A DNA stretch of 64,000 nt from Bauldia sp. (GTDB lineage: Bacteria > Pseudomonadota > Alphaproteobacteria > Rhizobiales > Kaistiaceae): the NCBI GenBank assembly GCA_026126065.1, contig JAHCJY010000006.1, forward strand, positions 62,001 to 126,000. Direction: 5' to 3'. Position 1 is the first letter of the stretch; each line of letters begins with the position of its first letter. The notes under the pieces were generated by a model. It did not search any database. It saw only the letters and a program-made list of their open reading frames with translations, and was not told the DNA's origin. Made by a program: the position numbers and the translations under genes. This document shows positions 43,889 to 53,466 of this stretch, piece after piece.

Positions 43889-44749
43889 TCAGTGCTCCGG
43901 CGTCGCGATGGCTTCGGCCGCGCGGCGGCGCGACGCGAGCATCCCGTGCTTCGGCGCGAAGAAGAAGGCGACCAGGAACACCGTCGTCTGGAGGACCACG
44001 ATGATCCCGCCGGTCGCGCCGTCGAGGAAGTAGGAAATGTAGGCGCCGAAAAGGCTCGTCAGCGTGCCGATGAGGACGGCGATGACGATGAGGCGCGGGA
44101 AGCGGTCGGTGAGGAGATAGGCGGTCGCCCCCGGCGTCACCACCATGCAGATCACGAGGAACGCGCCGACCGTCTGGAGCGCGGCGACGGTGGAGGCCGA
44201 CAGGAGAGCGAAGAACACGACCCGCAACACGCCAGGACGGAGCCCGATCGATCGGGCGTGGGTCTCGTCGAAGAAGACCACCATGAGGTCCTTCCACTTG
44301 GCGAGGAGAACCACGAGCGAAACGACGGCGATGATGACGAGCTGGAGCGTGTCCTCGGGGCTGATGGCGAGGATGTTGCCGAGGATGATCGTCTGGATGT
44401 TGACCGATGTCGGCGACAGCGAGGCCATGAAGAGGCCGAGCGCGAAGAACGACGAGAAGATGAGCCCGATGATGGCGTCCTCGCGCAGCTTGGTGCGCTG
44501 GTTGAGAAACAGCATCGCCGCGGCGGCAGCGCCGCCCGAGAGGAACGCGCCGAGCGCGAACGGCAGGCCGAGCATGTAGGCGCCTGCGACGCCCGGGACG
44601 ATCGCGTGCGAGAGCGCATCGCCGATCAGCGACCAGCCCTTCAGCATCAGGTATGCGGAGAGGAAAGCGCACACGGCGCCGACCAGCGCCGATACCCAGA
44701 TCGCGTTGACCATGTACTGGTAGCCGAACGGCTCGAGAAGAACGCTCAC
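43889..44749 (-). CDS. sitC: Manganese/iron ABC transporter permease (SitC-like)
   Basis: This 286-residue ABC-3 family membrane protein has [23 protein letters not shown] at its start, [21 protein letters not shown], and [21 protein letters not shown]. The start overlaps the stop of the ATPase gene by four bases. With the SitD-like protein it would form the heterodimeric membrane channel. Confidence 0.92.
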   Translation of the reverse strand: MSVLLEPFGYQYMVNAIWVSALVGAVCAFLSAYLMLKGWSLIGDALSHAIVPGVAGAYMLGLPFALGAFLSGGAAAAAMLFLNQRTKLREDAIIGLIFSSFFALGLFMASLSPTSVNIQTIILGNILAISPEDTLQLVIIAVVSLVVLLAKWKDLMVVFFDETHARSIGLRPGVLRVVFFALLSASTVAALQTVGAFLVICMVVTPGATAYLLTDRFPRLIVIAVLIGTLTSLFGAYISYFLDGATGGIIVVLQTTVFLVAFFFAPKHGMLASRRRAAEAIATPEH

Positions 44750-45651
44750 GCGCTTCCTCCCTCCGCGCCGCCCTGGTCGCGCTTCACCGGCTTGTCGCCG
44801 TGAAGCACCAGCGGGCGTTCGTCGTCGGTGATGACGCCGAGCGAGCGCTGGTCGCCATCGGTCTCGTTGAGGACGAAATGGCGCAGGACGCCGCCAAACG
44901 TCTTTTCGAGGTTGGCACGGGTGAACGTCTCTGCCATCGGCCCGTAGGCGAGCACCGTATTCTTGACGAGCACCACGCGGTCGCAGAATTCGGGCACGCT
45001 GCCAAGATTGTGGGTGGAGACGAGGATCACGCGCCCCTCGTCGCGGAGGTCGCGGAGGAGGGCGATGATCGCGTCCTCGGTGTTGACGTCGACCCCGGTG
45101 AACGGCTCGTCCAGGAGGATGACGCGACCGTCCTGCGCGAGGGCGCGGGCGAGGAAGACGCGCTTCTTCTGCCCGCCGGACAGTTCGCCGATCTGGCGCT
45201 TGCGGAAATCCTCCATGCCGACGCGGCGGAGGGCGGCGTCGGCCGCCGCGCGGTCGGCCGCCTTCGGGATGCGGAGGAAGCCCATGTGGCCGTAGCGGCC
45301 CATCATCACCACGTCCTCCACGAGGACCGGGAAATTCCAGTCGACCTCCTCGCTCTGCGGCACGTAGGCGACCAGGTTCTTGCGGATCGCGGCGGCCACC
45401 GGCTCGCCGAGGATCGAGATTTCGCCCCGGGCGAGGCGGACGAAGCCCATGATCGCCTTGAAGAGCGTGGATTTGCCGGAGCCGTTGACACCCACAAGAG
45501 CGGTGATGGTGCTGGTCGGGATCGCGAAGCTGGCGTTCCGGAGCGCGGTGAATCCGTTGCGGTAGCTCACGGTGGCGTCACGGACCATCAGCCCGCTGCC
45601 ATCGATCGGCGGGGCGCCCGCAAGGGCCGCTGGCTTCACATCGACATTCAT
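44746..45651 (-). CDS. sitB: Manganese/iron ABC transporter ATPase (SitB-like)
   Basis: This 301-residue ATPase has Walker [10 protein letters not shown], signature LSGGQKKR, Walker [13 protein letters not shown] and the switch His in VSTHNLG. The family segment [25 protein letters not shown] (in part) is typical of metal-type (Mn/Zn) ATPases. I chose ATG 45651, which overlaps the binding-protein stop by four bases. The C-terminal 40 residues extend the core domain. Confidence 0.94.
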   Translation of the reverse strand: MNVDVKPAALAGAPPIDGSGLMVRDATVSYRNGFTALRNASFAIPTSTITALVGVNGSGKSTLFKAIMGFVRLARGEISILGEPVAAAIRKNLVAYVPQSEEVDWNFPVLVEDVVMMGRYGHMGFLRIPKAADRAAADAALRRVGMEDFRKRQIGELSGGQKKRVFLARALAQDGRVILLDEPFTGVDVNTEDAIIALLRDLRDEGRVILVSTHNLGSVPEFCDRVVLVKNTVLAYGPMAETFTRANLEKTFGGVLRHFVLNETDGDQRSLGVITDDERPLVLHGDKPVKRDQGGAEGGSA

Positions 45652-46559
45652 CCCGTCAGCCCCGCAACGATCGTCTCGGACGTGACGCGAAGGAGGTCGA
45701 TGAAGGTCGGCACCGGGCCATCGGCCTCGGTCAGGCTGTCGACATAGAGCACGCCGCCATAGCGGGCGCCGGTCTCGCGGGCGACCTGCATGGCCGGGTC
45801 GGCGGAAATGGTGCTCTCCGAGAAGACGACGACGATGCCGTTTGCCCGGACGGCGTCGATCACGCGCCTTACCTGCTGCGGCGTGCCCTGCTGGTCGGCG
45901 TTGATCGGCCACAGATAGAGTTCCCGCAGCCCGAAATCGCGGGCGAGGTAGCTGAAGGCGCCCTCGCTGGTAACGAGCCAGCGCCGCTCCTCCGGGATGG
46001 CGGCGAGCGCCGCGCGGATCGGCTCGATCGTGGCGGCGATCTCGGCCTTGTAGGCCTCCGCGTTCGCCCGGTAGGTCTCGGCGTTGGCCGGGTCATGCTC
46101 CATGAATGCATCGCGGATGTTGTCGACGTAGATCATGGCAGTATCAGGCGACATCCATGCGTGCGGGTTCGGCCGCCCTGTATACGGCCCCTCGGAAATT
46201 CCCATCGGCTCGATGCCGTCCGAGACGACGACCGAGGGAACGTCGCGCAGATTGCGGAAGAAGCGCTCGAACCAGAGTTCGAGGTTGAGGCCGTTCCACA
46301 GGATCAGGTCGGCGTCCTGCGCGCGGAGGATGTCGCCCGGCGTCGGCTGGTAGTTGTGAATCTCAGCGCCTGCCCGGGTGATGGACTCCACCACCGCCAC
46401 GTCGCCGGCGACGTTCCGCGCCATGTCGGCAATGACGGTGAAGGTCGTCACGACCTTGAACGGGTCCTGCGCCGCAGCCGGCGGCGCCGCCAGCATCGCA
46501 AGCCCGGTTGCGGCCAGGCCGGCAAGAAGGGCGCGTCTCACTGCATTCATCGTCATCAT
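45648..46559 (-). CDS. sitA: Manganese/iron-binding periplasmic protein (SitA-like)
   Basis: This 303-residue precursor starts at ATG 46559, preceded by GAGGG. The signal peptide ends at PPAAAQ. Four metal ligands can be placed as in the PsaA/SitA cluster: His68 ([11 protein letters not shown]), His133 (NPHAWMSP), Glu199 (SEGAFSYLA) and Asp274 (YVDSLTEAD). Glu at the third position, rather than His, supports manganese or iron over zinc. It is the first gene of the sitABCD operon. A Fur/Mur-like site lies 50 bases upstream. Confidence 0.93.
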   Translation of the reverse strand: MMTMNAVRRALLAGLAATGLAMLAAPPAAAQDPFKVVTTFTVIADMARNVAGDVAVVESITRAGAEIHNYQPTPGDILRAQDADLILWNGLNLELWFERFFRNLRDVPSVVVSDGIEPMGISEGPYTGRPNPHAWMSPDTAMIYVDNIRDAFMEHDPANAETYRANAEAYKAEIAATIEPIRAALAAIPEERRWLVTSEGAFSYLARDFGLRELYLWPINADQQGTPQQVRRVIDAVRANGIVVVFSESTISADPAMQVARETGARYGGVLYVDSLTEADGPVPTFIDLLRVTSETIVAGLTG

Positions 46560-46610
46560 CTTTCCCTCGCGCAACACCCGGCATTCCTTGGGTTGCCCGA
46601 CCAAACCTTA

Positions 46611-46640
46611 TTGCGAGTAATTCGCATTTGCATTTGCATG
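46611..46640 (-). promoter_or_regulatory. Fur/Mur-like operator upstream of sitA
   Basis: On the plus strand this AT-rich stretch holds the inverted repeat TGCGA-gtaat-TCGCA (46612-46626). GCATTT, GCATTT and GCATGT follow in tandem. Repeated TGCAAAT/TGCGAAT half-sites are the kind of target used by Fur-family metal regulators in Alphaproteobacteria, and the position before a manganese uptake operon fits Mur. The regulator gene is not in the window. Confidence 0.5.
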
Positions 46641-46705
46641 TAGCATGCGGAACGGCGGAGTTCCAGAGGCGGCAGCCCGGGCATCCGCGACAAACGGACC
46701 CGCCG

Positions 46706-46736
46706 AAACGAAAACGCCGGCCCTAAGGCCGGCGTT
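46706..46736 (-). terminator. Rho-independent terminator after the phytase-like gene
   Basis: A 10-base-pair stem (46713-46722 with 46727-46736) and a four-base loop are followed by a T-rich stretch on the minus strand, TTTTCGTTTCGG counted from the foot of the stem. It lies 26 bases past the stop and separates this gene from sitABCD. Confidence 0.85.
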
Positions 46737-46761
46737 CGCGAAAGCGACAGGTGGAGTTCGG

Positions 46762-48981
46762 CTAGTTGAACAGATCCGCGGCGGTGCCGAGGATCAGGAA
46801 CTGCGTCTCGCCCGGGGCGTCGTCCACGCCGTCATTGTCGATCACCGCGTACACGGTACCATCGACGGTGATCGCCAGGCCTTCGACCTTGTCCGAGATC
46901 CAGCCGTGGCCGGCGAGCATCACGGAGAGGAGGTCGATCGTCTCGGTCTTGGCGACCGTCTCGAGCACGCCGCCGGCCGGCTGGGCCGTGACGGTCGCGA
47001 GATCGACGACGTTGACGACCTTGTAGGTCGAGTAGACGCCAGGCTGGTTGTCGCGCTCGATGATGGCGAAGCGGGCATCGCCGAGATGGGTGATCTCGGA
47101 AAGGCCGACCCAGCCGCCATTCGGCGACGTCGGGGCGTTCAGTTCGTAGGCGACGAAGGTCCACTCGCCGGTCGCCGGCGCGTAGATGGCGAGCTTGACG
47201 TGGCCTGCTTCATCGTCGGCCCAGGCGCGCTGCTGCGCGACGACGACCATCTCCTGGCCATCGACGGTGTAGGTCGCAACGCCTTCGAAGCCGTTGTTGG
47301 TGGCGGCGGCTTCCACGGCCTCCGGCAGCCTGATCTCCTCGATCACTGTGCCGTCGGCGGCAACCGCAAGGAGGATGTTCTCGGTGTTCGCGCCGCCTTC
47401 GGAGGCGACCCAGAAGCCACCCTCGGCGCGGAGTGCGATGCCCTCGAGATCGTAATGCACCGTCTCACCGTCCTTCGTCAGCGTGACGTAGGAGGTGATC
47501 GTGGCCGGCACCGCGGAGGTGTCGATCGTGTAGATGCGGGCGACCGAGTAGATGCTGTCGCTGACCGCGTACAGGATGTTCGGGTTCGTCGCATCGGCGA
47601 CCAGGCCCGAGAGCGCGCCCCAGCCGATCGGACCGCCCGTGGCCGGATCGGTCGCCGAGACGATCTGCGGGTAGAGGTTCGTGTCGGCCGTCCGCGCGTA
47701 GACCGAGATGGTCGAACGGATGTTGTCCTCGGCCGAATCTTCCTCGGTCGCGACGATGAAGAGGCCGCGCTCGGGGATCGCGAGCAGGCCCTCAGGACTG
47801 ACGCTGGTCGGGAGCACCTGGATGAATTCCGGGGCGTTGCCCGGGCCCATGTCGCGGTACACCGCAACGAAATTGGCGCGCTCGGAACCGACGAAGATCA
47901 GCGTCTCGTCACCATTGTGCATCACTTCGGCGCCTTCGGGCTCGGCGCCCTTGGCGTCCGCACGACCCTCGGGGAAGTGCCCGATCATCATCGCGAGATG
48001 CTCGAACGTGTTGCCGGCGTCGTACTCGACCTCGCCATCCACGTTGAAGATCGTGAAGCCGCGCGAGCCGCCCTGGTAGTCGCCCTCGTTGGCGGTCACG
48101 AAGCGAGTGTCGTCGATCCACTGCACGGTGTCGGGCTCGCGGAGGACGCCCGTGAGCGTTCCGGTAGCGCCGACCACGCCATCCTCTTCGGTGTCGATGA
48201 GGGTGAGGTCGACGGTGCCGGCCGAGAACGAATTGGTCACGGTGGCGGTGGCGAGGTCGACGATCGCGATCCAGTTGTTCTCCTGGAGCGTCACGACGGC
48301 GACGTTCTGCGTGTTGATGTCGACGTACTCGGGCTCGGCATCGTCGGGGGCGATCTCGGAAAGCCCGGTCAGGTCGACAACCGTGACGGCATCGCAATTC
48401 ACCGGCATGCCGTCGGCGCCGAGCTGGAAGATCGCAAGGTGGCCCGACGGGAGCTGCGGAATGGCCCCGTCATCGATGTCCTCGTCGCGCTCGTTCTCGA
48501 CCGCGACGGCGAGGAACGTGCCGTCCGGGGAGAGCGCGAGGGAGTCCGGCTGGCCCTGCACGTCGCAGGTGGCAACGATCGTCCGGTCGGCACCGATGAT
48601 GGCGACATGGCCCGACGGTTCGACGAAGGACGGAGAGGTGTTCACGCCGGCGAGCACGAAGGCACCGATGGCAACGATCGAGGTCGGCTCGCCGCCCATC
48701 TCGACGCGGCCGGCGCCGACAGGGTTCGCCGGGTCGGTGATGTCGACGAAGCCGATGGCAGCGCCCGGGCTGTCCGAGTGGACGAGCGTCATGCCGTCAG
48801 GGGTGACGGTGACGATCTCGGCGACCGTGGCGGTCGTGGGATCGACGCCTTCGCCGAGGTTCTGGAAGACCGGGTAGGTCGCGATCCGCTCGAAATAGGG
48901 GGCGCCCTGGGCGCTGGCGCCCACGGTCGCGGCGGCAAGGGCCGATGCCGAAAGCATCAGCATGCTCGCTCGTCTGTTCAT
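46762..48981 (-). CDS. Secreted esterase-like/phytase-like beta-propeller protein
   Basis: This 739-residue precursor has a signal peptide (LSASALAAATVGASAQ/GAPY). The N-terminal half has seven-bladed-propeller-like repeats (SIVAIGAFVLAGVNTSPSF, PDSLALSPDGTFLAVAVENE, VQWIDDTRFVTANEGDYQGG). The C-terminal half matches the esterase-like-activity-of-phytase domain (HYDLEGIALRAEGGFWVASEGG, then FEGVATYTVDGQEMVVVAQQ and KVEGLAITVDGTVYAVIDNDG). Many acidic residues suggest calcium binding. It may act in phosphate scavenging, which is inferred from family. It is monocistronic, with its own terminator, and divergent from the oxidase gene at 49162. Confidence 0.85.
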   Translation of the reverse strand: MNRRASMLMLSASALAAATVGASAQGAPYFERIATYPVFQNLGEGVDPTTATVAEIVTVTPDGMTLVHSDSPGAAIGFVDITDPANPVGAGRVEMGGEPTSIVAIGAFVLAGVNTSPSFVEPSGHVAIIGADRTIVATCDVQGQPDSLALSPDGTFLAVAVENERDEDIDDGAIPQLPSGHLAIFQLGADGMPVNCDAVTVVDLTGLSEIAPDDAEPEYVDINTQNVAVVTLQENNWIAIVDLATATVTNSFSAGTVDLTLIDTEEDGVVGATGTLTGVLREPDTVQWIDDTRFVTANEGDYQGGSRGFTIFNVDGEVEYDAGNTFEHLAMMIGHFPEGRADAKGAEPEGAEVMHNGDETLIFVGSERANFVAVYRDMGPGNAPEFIQVLPTSVSPEGLLAIPERGLFIVATEEDSAEDNIRSTISVYARTADTNLYPQIVSATDPATGGPIGWGALSGLVADATNPNILYAVSDSIYSVARIYTIDTSAVPATITSYVTLTKDGETVHYDLEGIALRAEGGFWVASEGGANTENILLAVAADGTVIEEIRLPEAVEAAATNNGFEGVATYTVDGQEMVVVAQQRAWADDEAGHVKLAIYAPATGEWTFVAYELNAPTSPNGGWVGLSEITHLGDARFAIIERDNQPGVYSTYKVVNVVDLATVTAQPAGGVLETVAKTETIDLLSVMLAGHGWISDKVEGLAITVDGTVYAVIDNDGVDDAPGETQFLILGTAADLFN

Positions 48982-49161
48982 GACAGCTCCGATGTTAAGA
49001 ATAAGGCCAAAAACCTGCCGTTCCCGCGGGGATGTTCCTTGCAGGATTGCGTAGTCTCAGGTTCATCGGAGCGGTTAGCCGCGCTCTGTTTCAGTAATGT
49101 GTCTGGCTGACGACGGTCGCGTGTAACGGAAGCGCAAGCCCGCTTCGTCCACTGTGGCGCG

Positions 49162-50538
49162 ATGGAGAGACGGCCGGACGTGACCAGCATTCCCTTCGAC
49201 GCAGGCGCCCCCGCGCCGACGCCCGGTCGCGGCATGGCGGCCTCATGGGGCCGCTTCCCCCGCGTGACACAGGAGATGCGGCCGATGCCGCGCCTGTCTT
49301 CCGTGCTGCCCGTCGACGACGGCGACGCCAGGACCCTGCTGCCCTACGGCAACGGCCGCAGCTACGGCGACACCTGCCTCAACGATGGGGGCATCGTCAT
49401 CGACTGCCGCTCGCTGAACCGCATCCTCGATTTCAACGCCGGGACGGGCATCGTCCGCGCCGAAGCCGGCGTCATGCTCTCGGCCATCATCGACATCGCC
49501 ATGCCACAGGGCTGGTTCCTGCCGGTGACTCCGGGCACGCGCTTCGTCACGCTCGGCGGCGCCATTGCCAACGACGTCCACGGCAAGAACCACCACCGGG
49601 CGGGGACGCTCGGCGCCCATGTCGAGCGCTTCGAACTTCTCCGCTCCGACGGCTCGCGCCGCATCTGCTCGCCGACCGAGAACGCCGACTGGTTCCGCGC
49701 CACCGTCGGCGGCATGGGCCTCACCGGCATCATCCTGTGGGCCGAGCTTCGCCTCCGCCCCGTCGAAAGCGGCTATGTCGACCAGTCGACGGTGAAGGTC
49801 CGCTCGCTCGCCGACTATTTCGCGGTTGCGGAAGAGTCCGATGCCGGCTTCGAATACACCGTCGCCTGGATCGACAACCTCGCGTCCGGCGCCTCGCTGG
49901 GCCGCGGCCTCCTGATGCGCGCCGAACACGCGCCGAAGGTGGCTGGCCCGCTGCGTCGTTCGCGGATGCCGACGCTGACGGTCCCGTTCCAGCCGCCGTT
50001 CTCGCTGATCAACCGCGCCAGCATCGGCGTCTTCAACGCGCTGCAATACGGCAAGCAGCGGACGCGCCAGGCCGAGGCGCGCGTCCCAGCGCTGAAGTAT
50101 TTCTACCCGCTCGACGGCGTGACCCGCTGGAACCGGCTGTACGGCCCGAGAGGCCTCGTCCAGCACCAGTCGGTGATCCCTTTTGCCGCGAGGGAAGCCG
50201 TCGGCGACCTCCTCCGCGCCGCCCAGCGCGCGAAGGCCGCCTCCTTCGTGACGGTGCTGAAGACCTTCGGCGACGCCCCGCGCGTCGGCCTGATGTCCTT
50301 CCCCCGCGCCGGCGTGACGCTGACGCTCGACTTCGCCCATCGCGGCGAGCGGACACTGCAACTCCTCGCCGAACTCGACCGCATCACGGTGGAAGCCGGC
50401 GGCGCGGTGAACCCCTACAAGGACGCCCGCATGAGCCCCGCGACCTTCGAGGCATCCTTCCCGTGGTGGCGGGAACTTCTGCCGTTCAAGGACCCGCGGT
50501 TCTCGTCGAGCTTCTGGCGAAGGGTTACGGCGGGGTAG
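49162..50538 (+). CDS. FAD-binding oxidoreductase, DprE1-like
   Basis: This 458-residue protein of the VAO/PCMH flavoprotein family has the FAD-binding stretches LLPYGNGRSYGDTCLNDGG, PVTPGTRFVTLGGAIANDVH, and GKNHHRAGTLGAHV. A C-terminal D-arabinono-lactone-oxidase-like part follows. This arrangement is that of DprE1, which oxidises decaprenyl-phospho-ribose on the way to decaprenyl-phospho-arabinose. The opposite-strand operon at 50935-57674 holds a UbiA prenyltransferase similar to the enzyme that supplies that substrate, so a related polyprenyl-sugar pathway is likely. Confidence 0.85.
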   Translation: MERRPDVTSIPFDAGAPAPTPGRGMAASWGRFPRVTQEMRPMPRLSSVLPVDDGDARTLLPYGNGRSYGDTCLNDGGIVIDCRSLNRILDFNAGTGIVRAEAGVMLSAIIDIAMPQGWFLPVTPGTRFVTLGGAIANDVHGKNHHRAGTLGAHVERFELLRSDGSRRICSPTENADWFRATVGGMGLTGIILWAELRLRPVESGYVDQSTVKVRSLADYFAVAEESDAGFEYTVAWIDNLASGASLGRGLLMRAEHAPKVAGPLRRSRMPTLTVPFQPPFSLINRASIGVFNALQYGKQRTRQAEARVPALKYFYPLDGVTRWNRLYGPRGLVQHQSVIPFAAREAVGDLLRAAQRAKAASFVTVLKTFGDAPRVGLMSFPRAGVTLTLDFAHRGERTLQLLAELDRITVEAGGAVNPYKDARMSPATFEASFPWWRELLPFKDPRFSSSFWRRVTAG

Positions 50539-50563
50539 CGGCCTGAGCTTCCAACTACCAAAA

Positions 50564-50650
50564 TCGTCATCCCGGCGAAGGCCGGGACCCATAGGACCGC
50601 TGAAGCACGCTGCAACGCACCATAGGCCCCGGCCTTCGCCGGGGTGACGA
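50564..50650. repeat. REP-like palindromic repeat pair, copy 1
   Basis: Two inverted copies of a roughly 30-base palindrome (TCATCCCGGCGAAGGCCGGG and its complement) occupy 50564-50595 and 50620-50650, with about 24 bases between them. Such pairs are dispersed repeats in many alphaproteobacterial genomes. A second, interrupted pair is at 59334-60477. Confidence 0.8.
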
Positions 50651-50701
50651 GAGTGGTGGTGCCGTGACGACGCCCTACGGCGCCGGGTGCTGGCACCCCC
50701 G

Positions 50702-50852
50702 CAAGAACGAGAAGGGTCGGCACCATCGGCGCCAGAGCCCTCTTCGCGTCCCCACGGCAAAACCCGTAGAACCTCATCCGGCCCGCTGCGCCTTGAGGAA
50801 AACCGTCACGATCTTTCACGACGCCGCGCGACAGGAGGTCGTCCAGCGCAGC
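50702..50852 (-). pseudogene. Duplicated fragment of the aminotransferase 3' end
   Basis: About 150 bases here align with 51937-52082, which covers the last 25 or so codons of the aminotransferase gene and its downstream flank. On the minus strand it would read DDLLSRGVVK, as in the real gene, but the frame breaks soon after. The copies differ by scattered substitutions and small indels, so the duplication is not recent. The outer-membrane-type gene lies between the two copies. Confidence 0.75.
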
Positions 50853-50934
50853 ATGGCAGGAGTTCGCGCCCGGCCGGAAAAGCGAATGGCCCGCACATTG
50901 GCGGGCCATTCATCTGGTCGAAAGCCTCGGACGA

Positions 50935-51759
50935 TTAGTTGCCGTGGCTGAACTTGATACCGATGCCGAAGAAGAACTCGACCGGGTCGCCGATCTCGAA
51001 CTCGGCTTCGGCGTAGCCGAGGAGCGAGAACGGGGAGGTGCCGAGCGGAACCTCCAGTTCGGTACCGAGGTCGAAGCCGACGTCGCCGCCATCCCACCAG
51101 GCGACCGCGTAGGGCGAAAGCGGGCCGAGATGCAGCTGAACGCCGGCCCAGGCTTCCTCGAAGTCGAAGTTGCCGAAGTCGAACTCGGCCTCGACGCCAC
51201 CGCCGATGTCCAGCATCTCGCCGAGATGCACGGTCACTTCGGCCCCGGTGCGGAACTCGTCGAACCCGTTGAAGAATTCTGCCTGGAGGTAGGTTGCGAG
51301 CGTGAACCTGTCGTTGTCGAACGTGAAGTCGGTGCCGACGGCGAATCCATCGAAGCCGCCATCGAGCCAGAGCGTCGAGTAGAGACCGATCTCGATGTCG
51401 CCCCGGGTCATGAACGCGCGACCGGTAAACGCTGCTTCAAGCTCGACGGGCGAGGGGAGCCAGAGCTCAACCTCGCCGAGGAACTGGAAACCGAAGCCCG
51501 ACGCCGCCGACACCTTGATGTCGAGATCGCTGTAGGTGTTGAATTCGCGGAACTGTTCCGCCGGATAGAGGCCGACTTCGATCCATTGCTCGGCGCTGAT
51601 CTCGATCTTCGGGCCCGTCGGGACGACGACCACCGGTGTGATGACCGGCACGATGACGGGCATGACGTCGGCCGCCTGCGCGGTTCCCGTGGCGCCAAAA
51701 GCAAGAAGCGCCGCCGATGCAGCGCCGACGAGAAACTTACCGGCCATTCCCAACCCCAA
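50935..51759 (-). CDS. Outer-membrane-type secreted protein, beta-rich
   Basis: This 274-residue precursor starts at ATG 51759, or possibly 51747. The signal peptide ends at AQA/ADVMP. The mature part is acidic with alternating hydrophobic residues (FGFQFLGEVELWLPSPVEL, DNDRFTLATYLQAEFF, GGGVEAEFDFGNFDFEEAW), consistent with a beta barrel or beta-sandwich surface protein. The mature N-terminus ADVMPVIVP resembles that of the barrel protein at 13593. No enzymatic motif is seen. It lies between two copies of a duplicated fragment. Confidence 0.65.
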   Translation of the reverse strand: MGLGMAGKFLVGAASAALLAFGATGTAQAADVMPVIVPVITPVVVVPTGPKIEISAEQWIEVGLYPAEQFREFNTYSDLDIKVSAASGFGFQFLGEVELWLPSPVELEAAFTGRAFMTRGDIEIGLYSTLWLDGGFDGFAVGTDFTFDNDRFTLATYLQAEFFNGFDEFRTGAEVTVHLGEMLDIGGGVEAEFDFGNFDFEEAWAGVQLHLGPLSPYAVAWWDGGDVGFDLGTELEVPLGTSPFSLLGYAEAEFEIGDPVEFFFGIGIKFSHGN

Positions 51760-52003
51760 TAATTCCGATTCCCGAGCCGATGGCCCTGATCGGGTGATCC
51801 TCTCAAACGTATTCTGACCGCGCCAGTCAGGATCACATTCTCGCCTTGATTGATTTTACGGTGTTGCAGAAATGCGGCAGGCCCTCGGAGGGGGCGCCCC
51901 CGAGGCATGGCGGACTCCACGCGTTGCATTGCCGCCGAGCACGAAAAGGGCCGGCGCCATCGGCACCAGCCCCCTCCGCGTCCCCTCTGCAAACCCTAGA
52001 ACC

Positions 52004-53455
52004 TCAGCCGCTCCGCTGCGCCTTGAGGAAATCCGTCACGATCTTCACGACGCCCCGAGACAGGAGGTCGTCGAGTGCATCGGCGAACTCGTCCGCATGC
52101 GCCTTCGTGATGACGAGAGGCGGCTCCAGCCGGATGACGTTGCGGTTGTACTCCGTGAAGGCGACCAGGATGTTGTAGTCGCGGAGCATAAGGTTGCCGA
52201 GGAAGCCGGCAAGGCTCCCCTTGAGCTTCTCGTCGAGCGTCGCGACGAGCTGGCGGATGCCGAACGGCAGCGTGCTGGAGAAATCCTGCAGCTCGATGCC
52301 GAGCATCAGGCCGCGGCCGCGAACCTCCTTCACGAGGCGCGGGTACTTCTCCTGGATCGCCTGGAGCCGCGCCTTGAGGTGCGCGCCGACCGTCGCCGCA
52401 TTCTCGATCAGGTTCTCGTCATAGAGGATGTTGAGCCCCTCGATCGCCGTGACGCAGGCCTCGCCCATCCCGCCGAACGTCGATGGGCCGTGGACCAGCG
52501 CCGTCTGCCGCGTGCCATATGCCCGCTTGAACACCTCCGAACGGGCGATCATCGCGCCGACCGCGCTCTTGCCGCCCCCGAGCGATTTCGCGAGCGCGGT
52601 CACGTCGGGCGCGACGCCCGTGTGTTCGAAGGCATAGAACCGGCCGCTCCGGCCCATGCCGCACTGGACCTCGTCCGCGACCCACAGCACGCCGGTCCGG
52701 TCGCAGAGCGCCCGGACGCCCTGCCAGTAGGACGCCGGCGCCTCGACGATCCCGGCGCCGCCCTGGATGGTCTCCAGCACGACGACGCCGATCTCCGGAT
52801 CGGCCTTGATCGCCGCCTCGAGTGCCGCGAGATCGCCGAACGGCACCTTCACGCCATTCTCGACCAGGCGGAACTGCGAGCGGTAGAGGCGTGAGTCGGT
52901 CAGGGACAGCGCGCCCTTCGTCTTCCCGTGGAACGAATGCTCGGCGTAAGCGATCTTCGACCGCTTCGGCCCCTGCGCCTGCTCGGCGATCTTGATCGCC
53001 GCTTCCATCGCCTCCGATCCGGTCGACGCGAGGAAGACGTAATCGAGCCCGCCCGGCGAGACGGCTGCGATGTTGAAGGCGAGCGTCGAGGCGTACTGCG
53101 ACAGGAAGGCCATGCCGATGTCGTGGCGCTTCTCTTCCTGGAACTTCCGCCGCGCCTCGAGGATCTGCGGATGGTTGTGGCCGAAGGCGAGCGATCCGAA
53201 GCCGCCGAAGAAGTCGAGGATCTTTCGGCCGTCGCGTGCGTAGTAGTACGGCCCTTCGGCTCGCTCGACGATGACGTTGTGGAAGCCGAGCAGCTTCATG
53301 AAGTGAAGGACGCCCGGGTTCATGTGCGTCGTCACGAGGTCGGCGACGGTCTTCGGCTCGAGCCGCTTGGCGTCGTCCACCGTCATCAGCTTCGGCCGTA
53401 CCGGTGGCGCCGGTGCGAGGGCGGCGGTGTCGCGGAAATCGTGGGCTGCGGACAT
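52004..53455 (-). CDS. Class III PLP-dependent aminotransferase
   Basis: This 483-residue enzyme has the PLP-lysine at Lys290 (ALAKSLGGG). ADEVQCGMGRSGRFYAFEHT holds the PLP-binding Asp, and GSEAMEAAIKIA binds the cofactor phosphate. It belongs to the ornithine/putrescine/diaminobutyrate aminotransferase group; the substrate cannot be fixed. It sits in an operon with sugar-nucleotide-type epimerase and membrane glycosyl genes, 11 bases after the epimerase, so an amino-sugar or polyamine role are both possible. Part of its 3' end is duplicated downstream. Confidence 0.9.
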   Translation of the reverse strand: MSAAHDFRDTAALAPAPPVRPKLMTVDDAKRLEPKTVADLVTTHMNPGVLHFMKLLGFHNVIVERAEGPYYYARDGRKILDFFGGFGSLAFGHNHPQILEARRKFQEEKRHDIGMAFLSQYASTLAFNIAAVSPGGLDYVFLASTGSEAMEAAIKIAEQAQGPKRSKIAYAEHSFHGKTKGALSLTDSRLYRSQFRLVENGVKVPFGDLAALEAAIKADPEIGVVVLETIQGGAGIVEAPASYWQGVRALCDRTGVLWVADEVQCGMGRSGRFYAFEHTGVAPDVTALAKSLGGGKSAVGAMIARSEVFKRAYGTRQTALVHGPSTFGGMGEACVTAIEGLNILYDENLIENAATVGAHLKARLQAIQEKYPRLVKEVRGRGLMLGIELQDFSSTLPFGIRQLVATLDEKLKGSLAGFLGNLMLRDYNILVAFTEYNRNVIRLEPPLVITKAHADEFADALDDLLSRGVVKIVTDFLKAQRSG

Positions 53456-53466
53456 CTCTTCCCCTC

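Noticed and set aside
46645..49110. Plus-strand open frame of 821 codons
   Set aside because: It is a shadow of the phytase-like gene on the minus strand, with no recognisable motif, and it runs through that gene's terminator.
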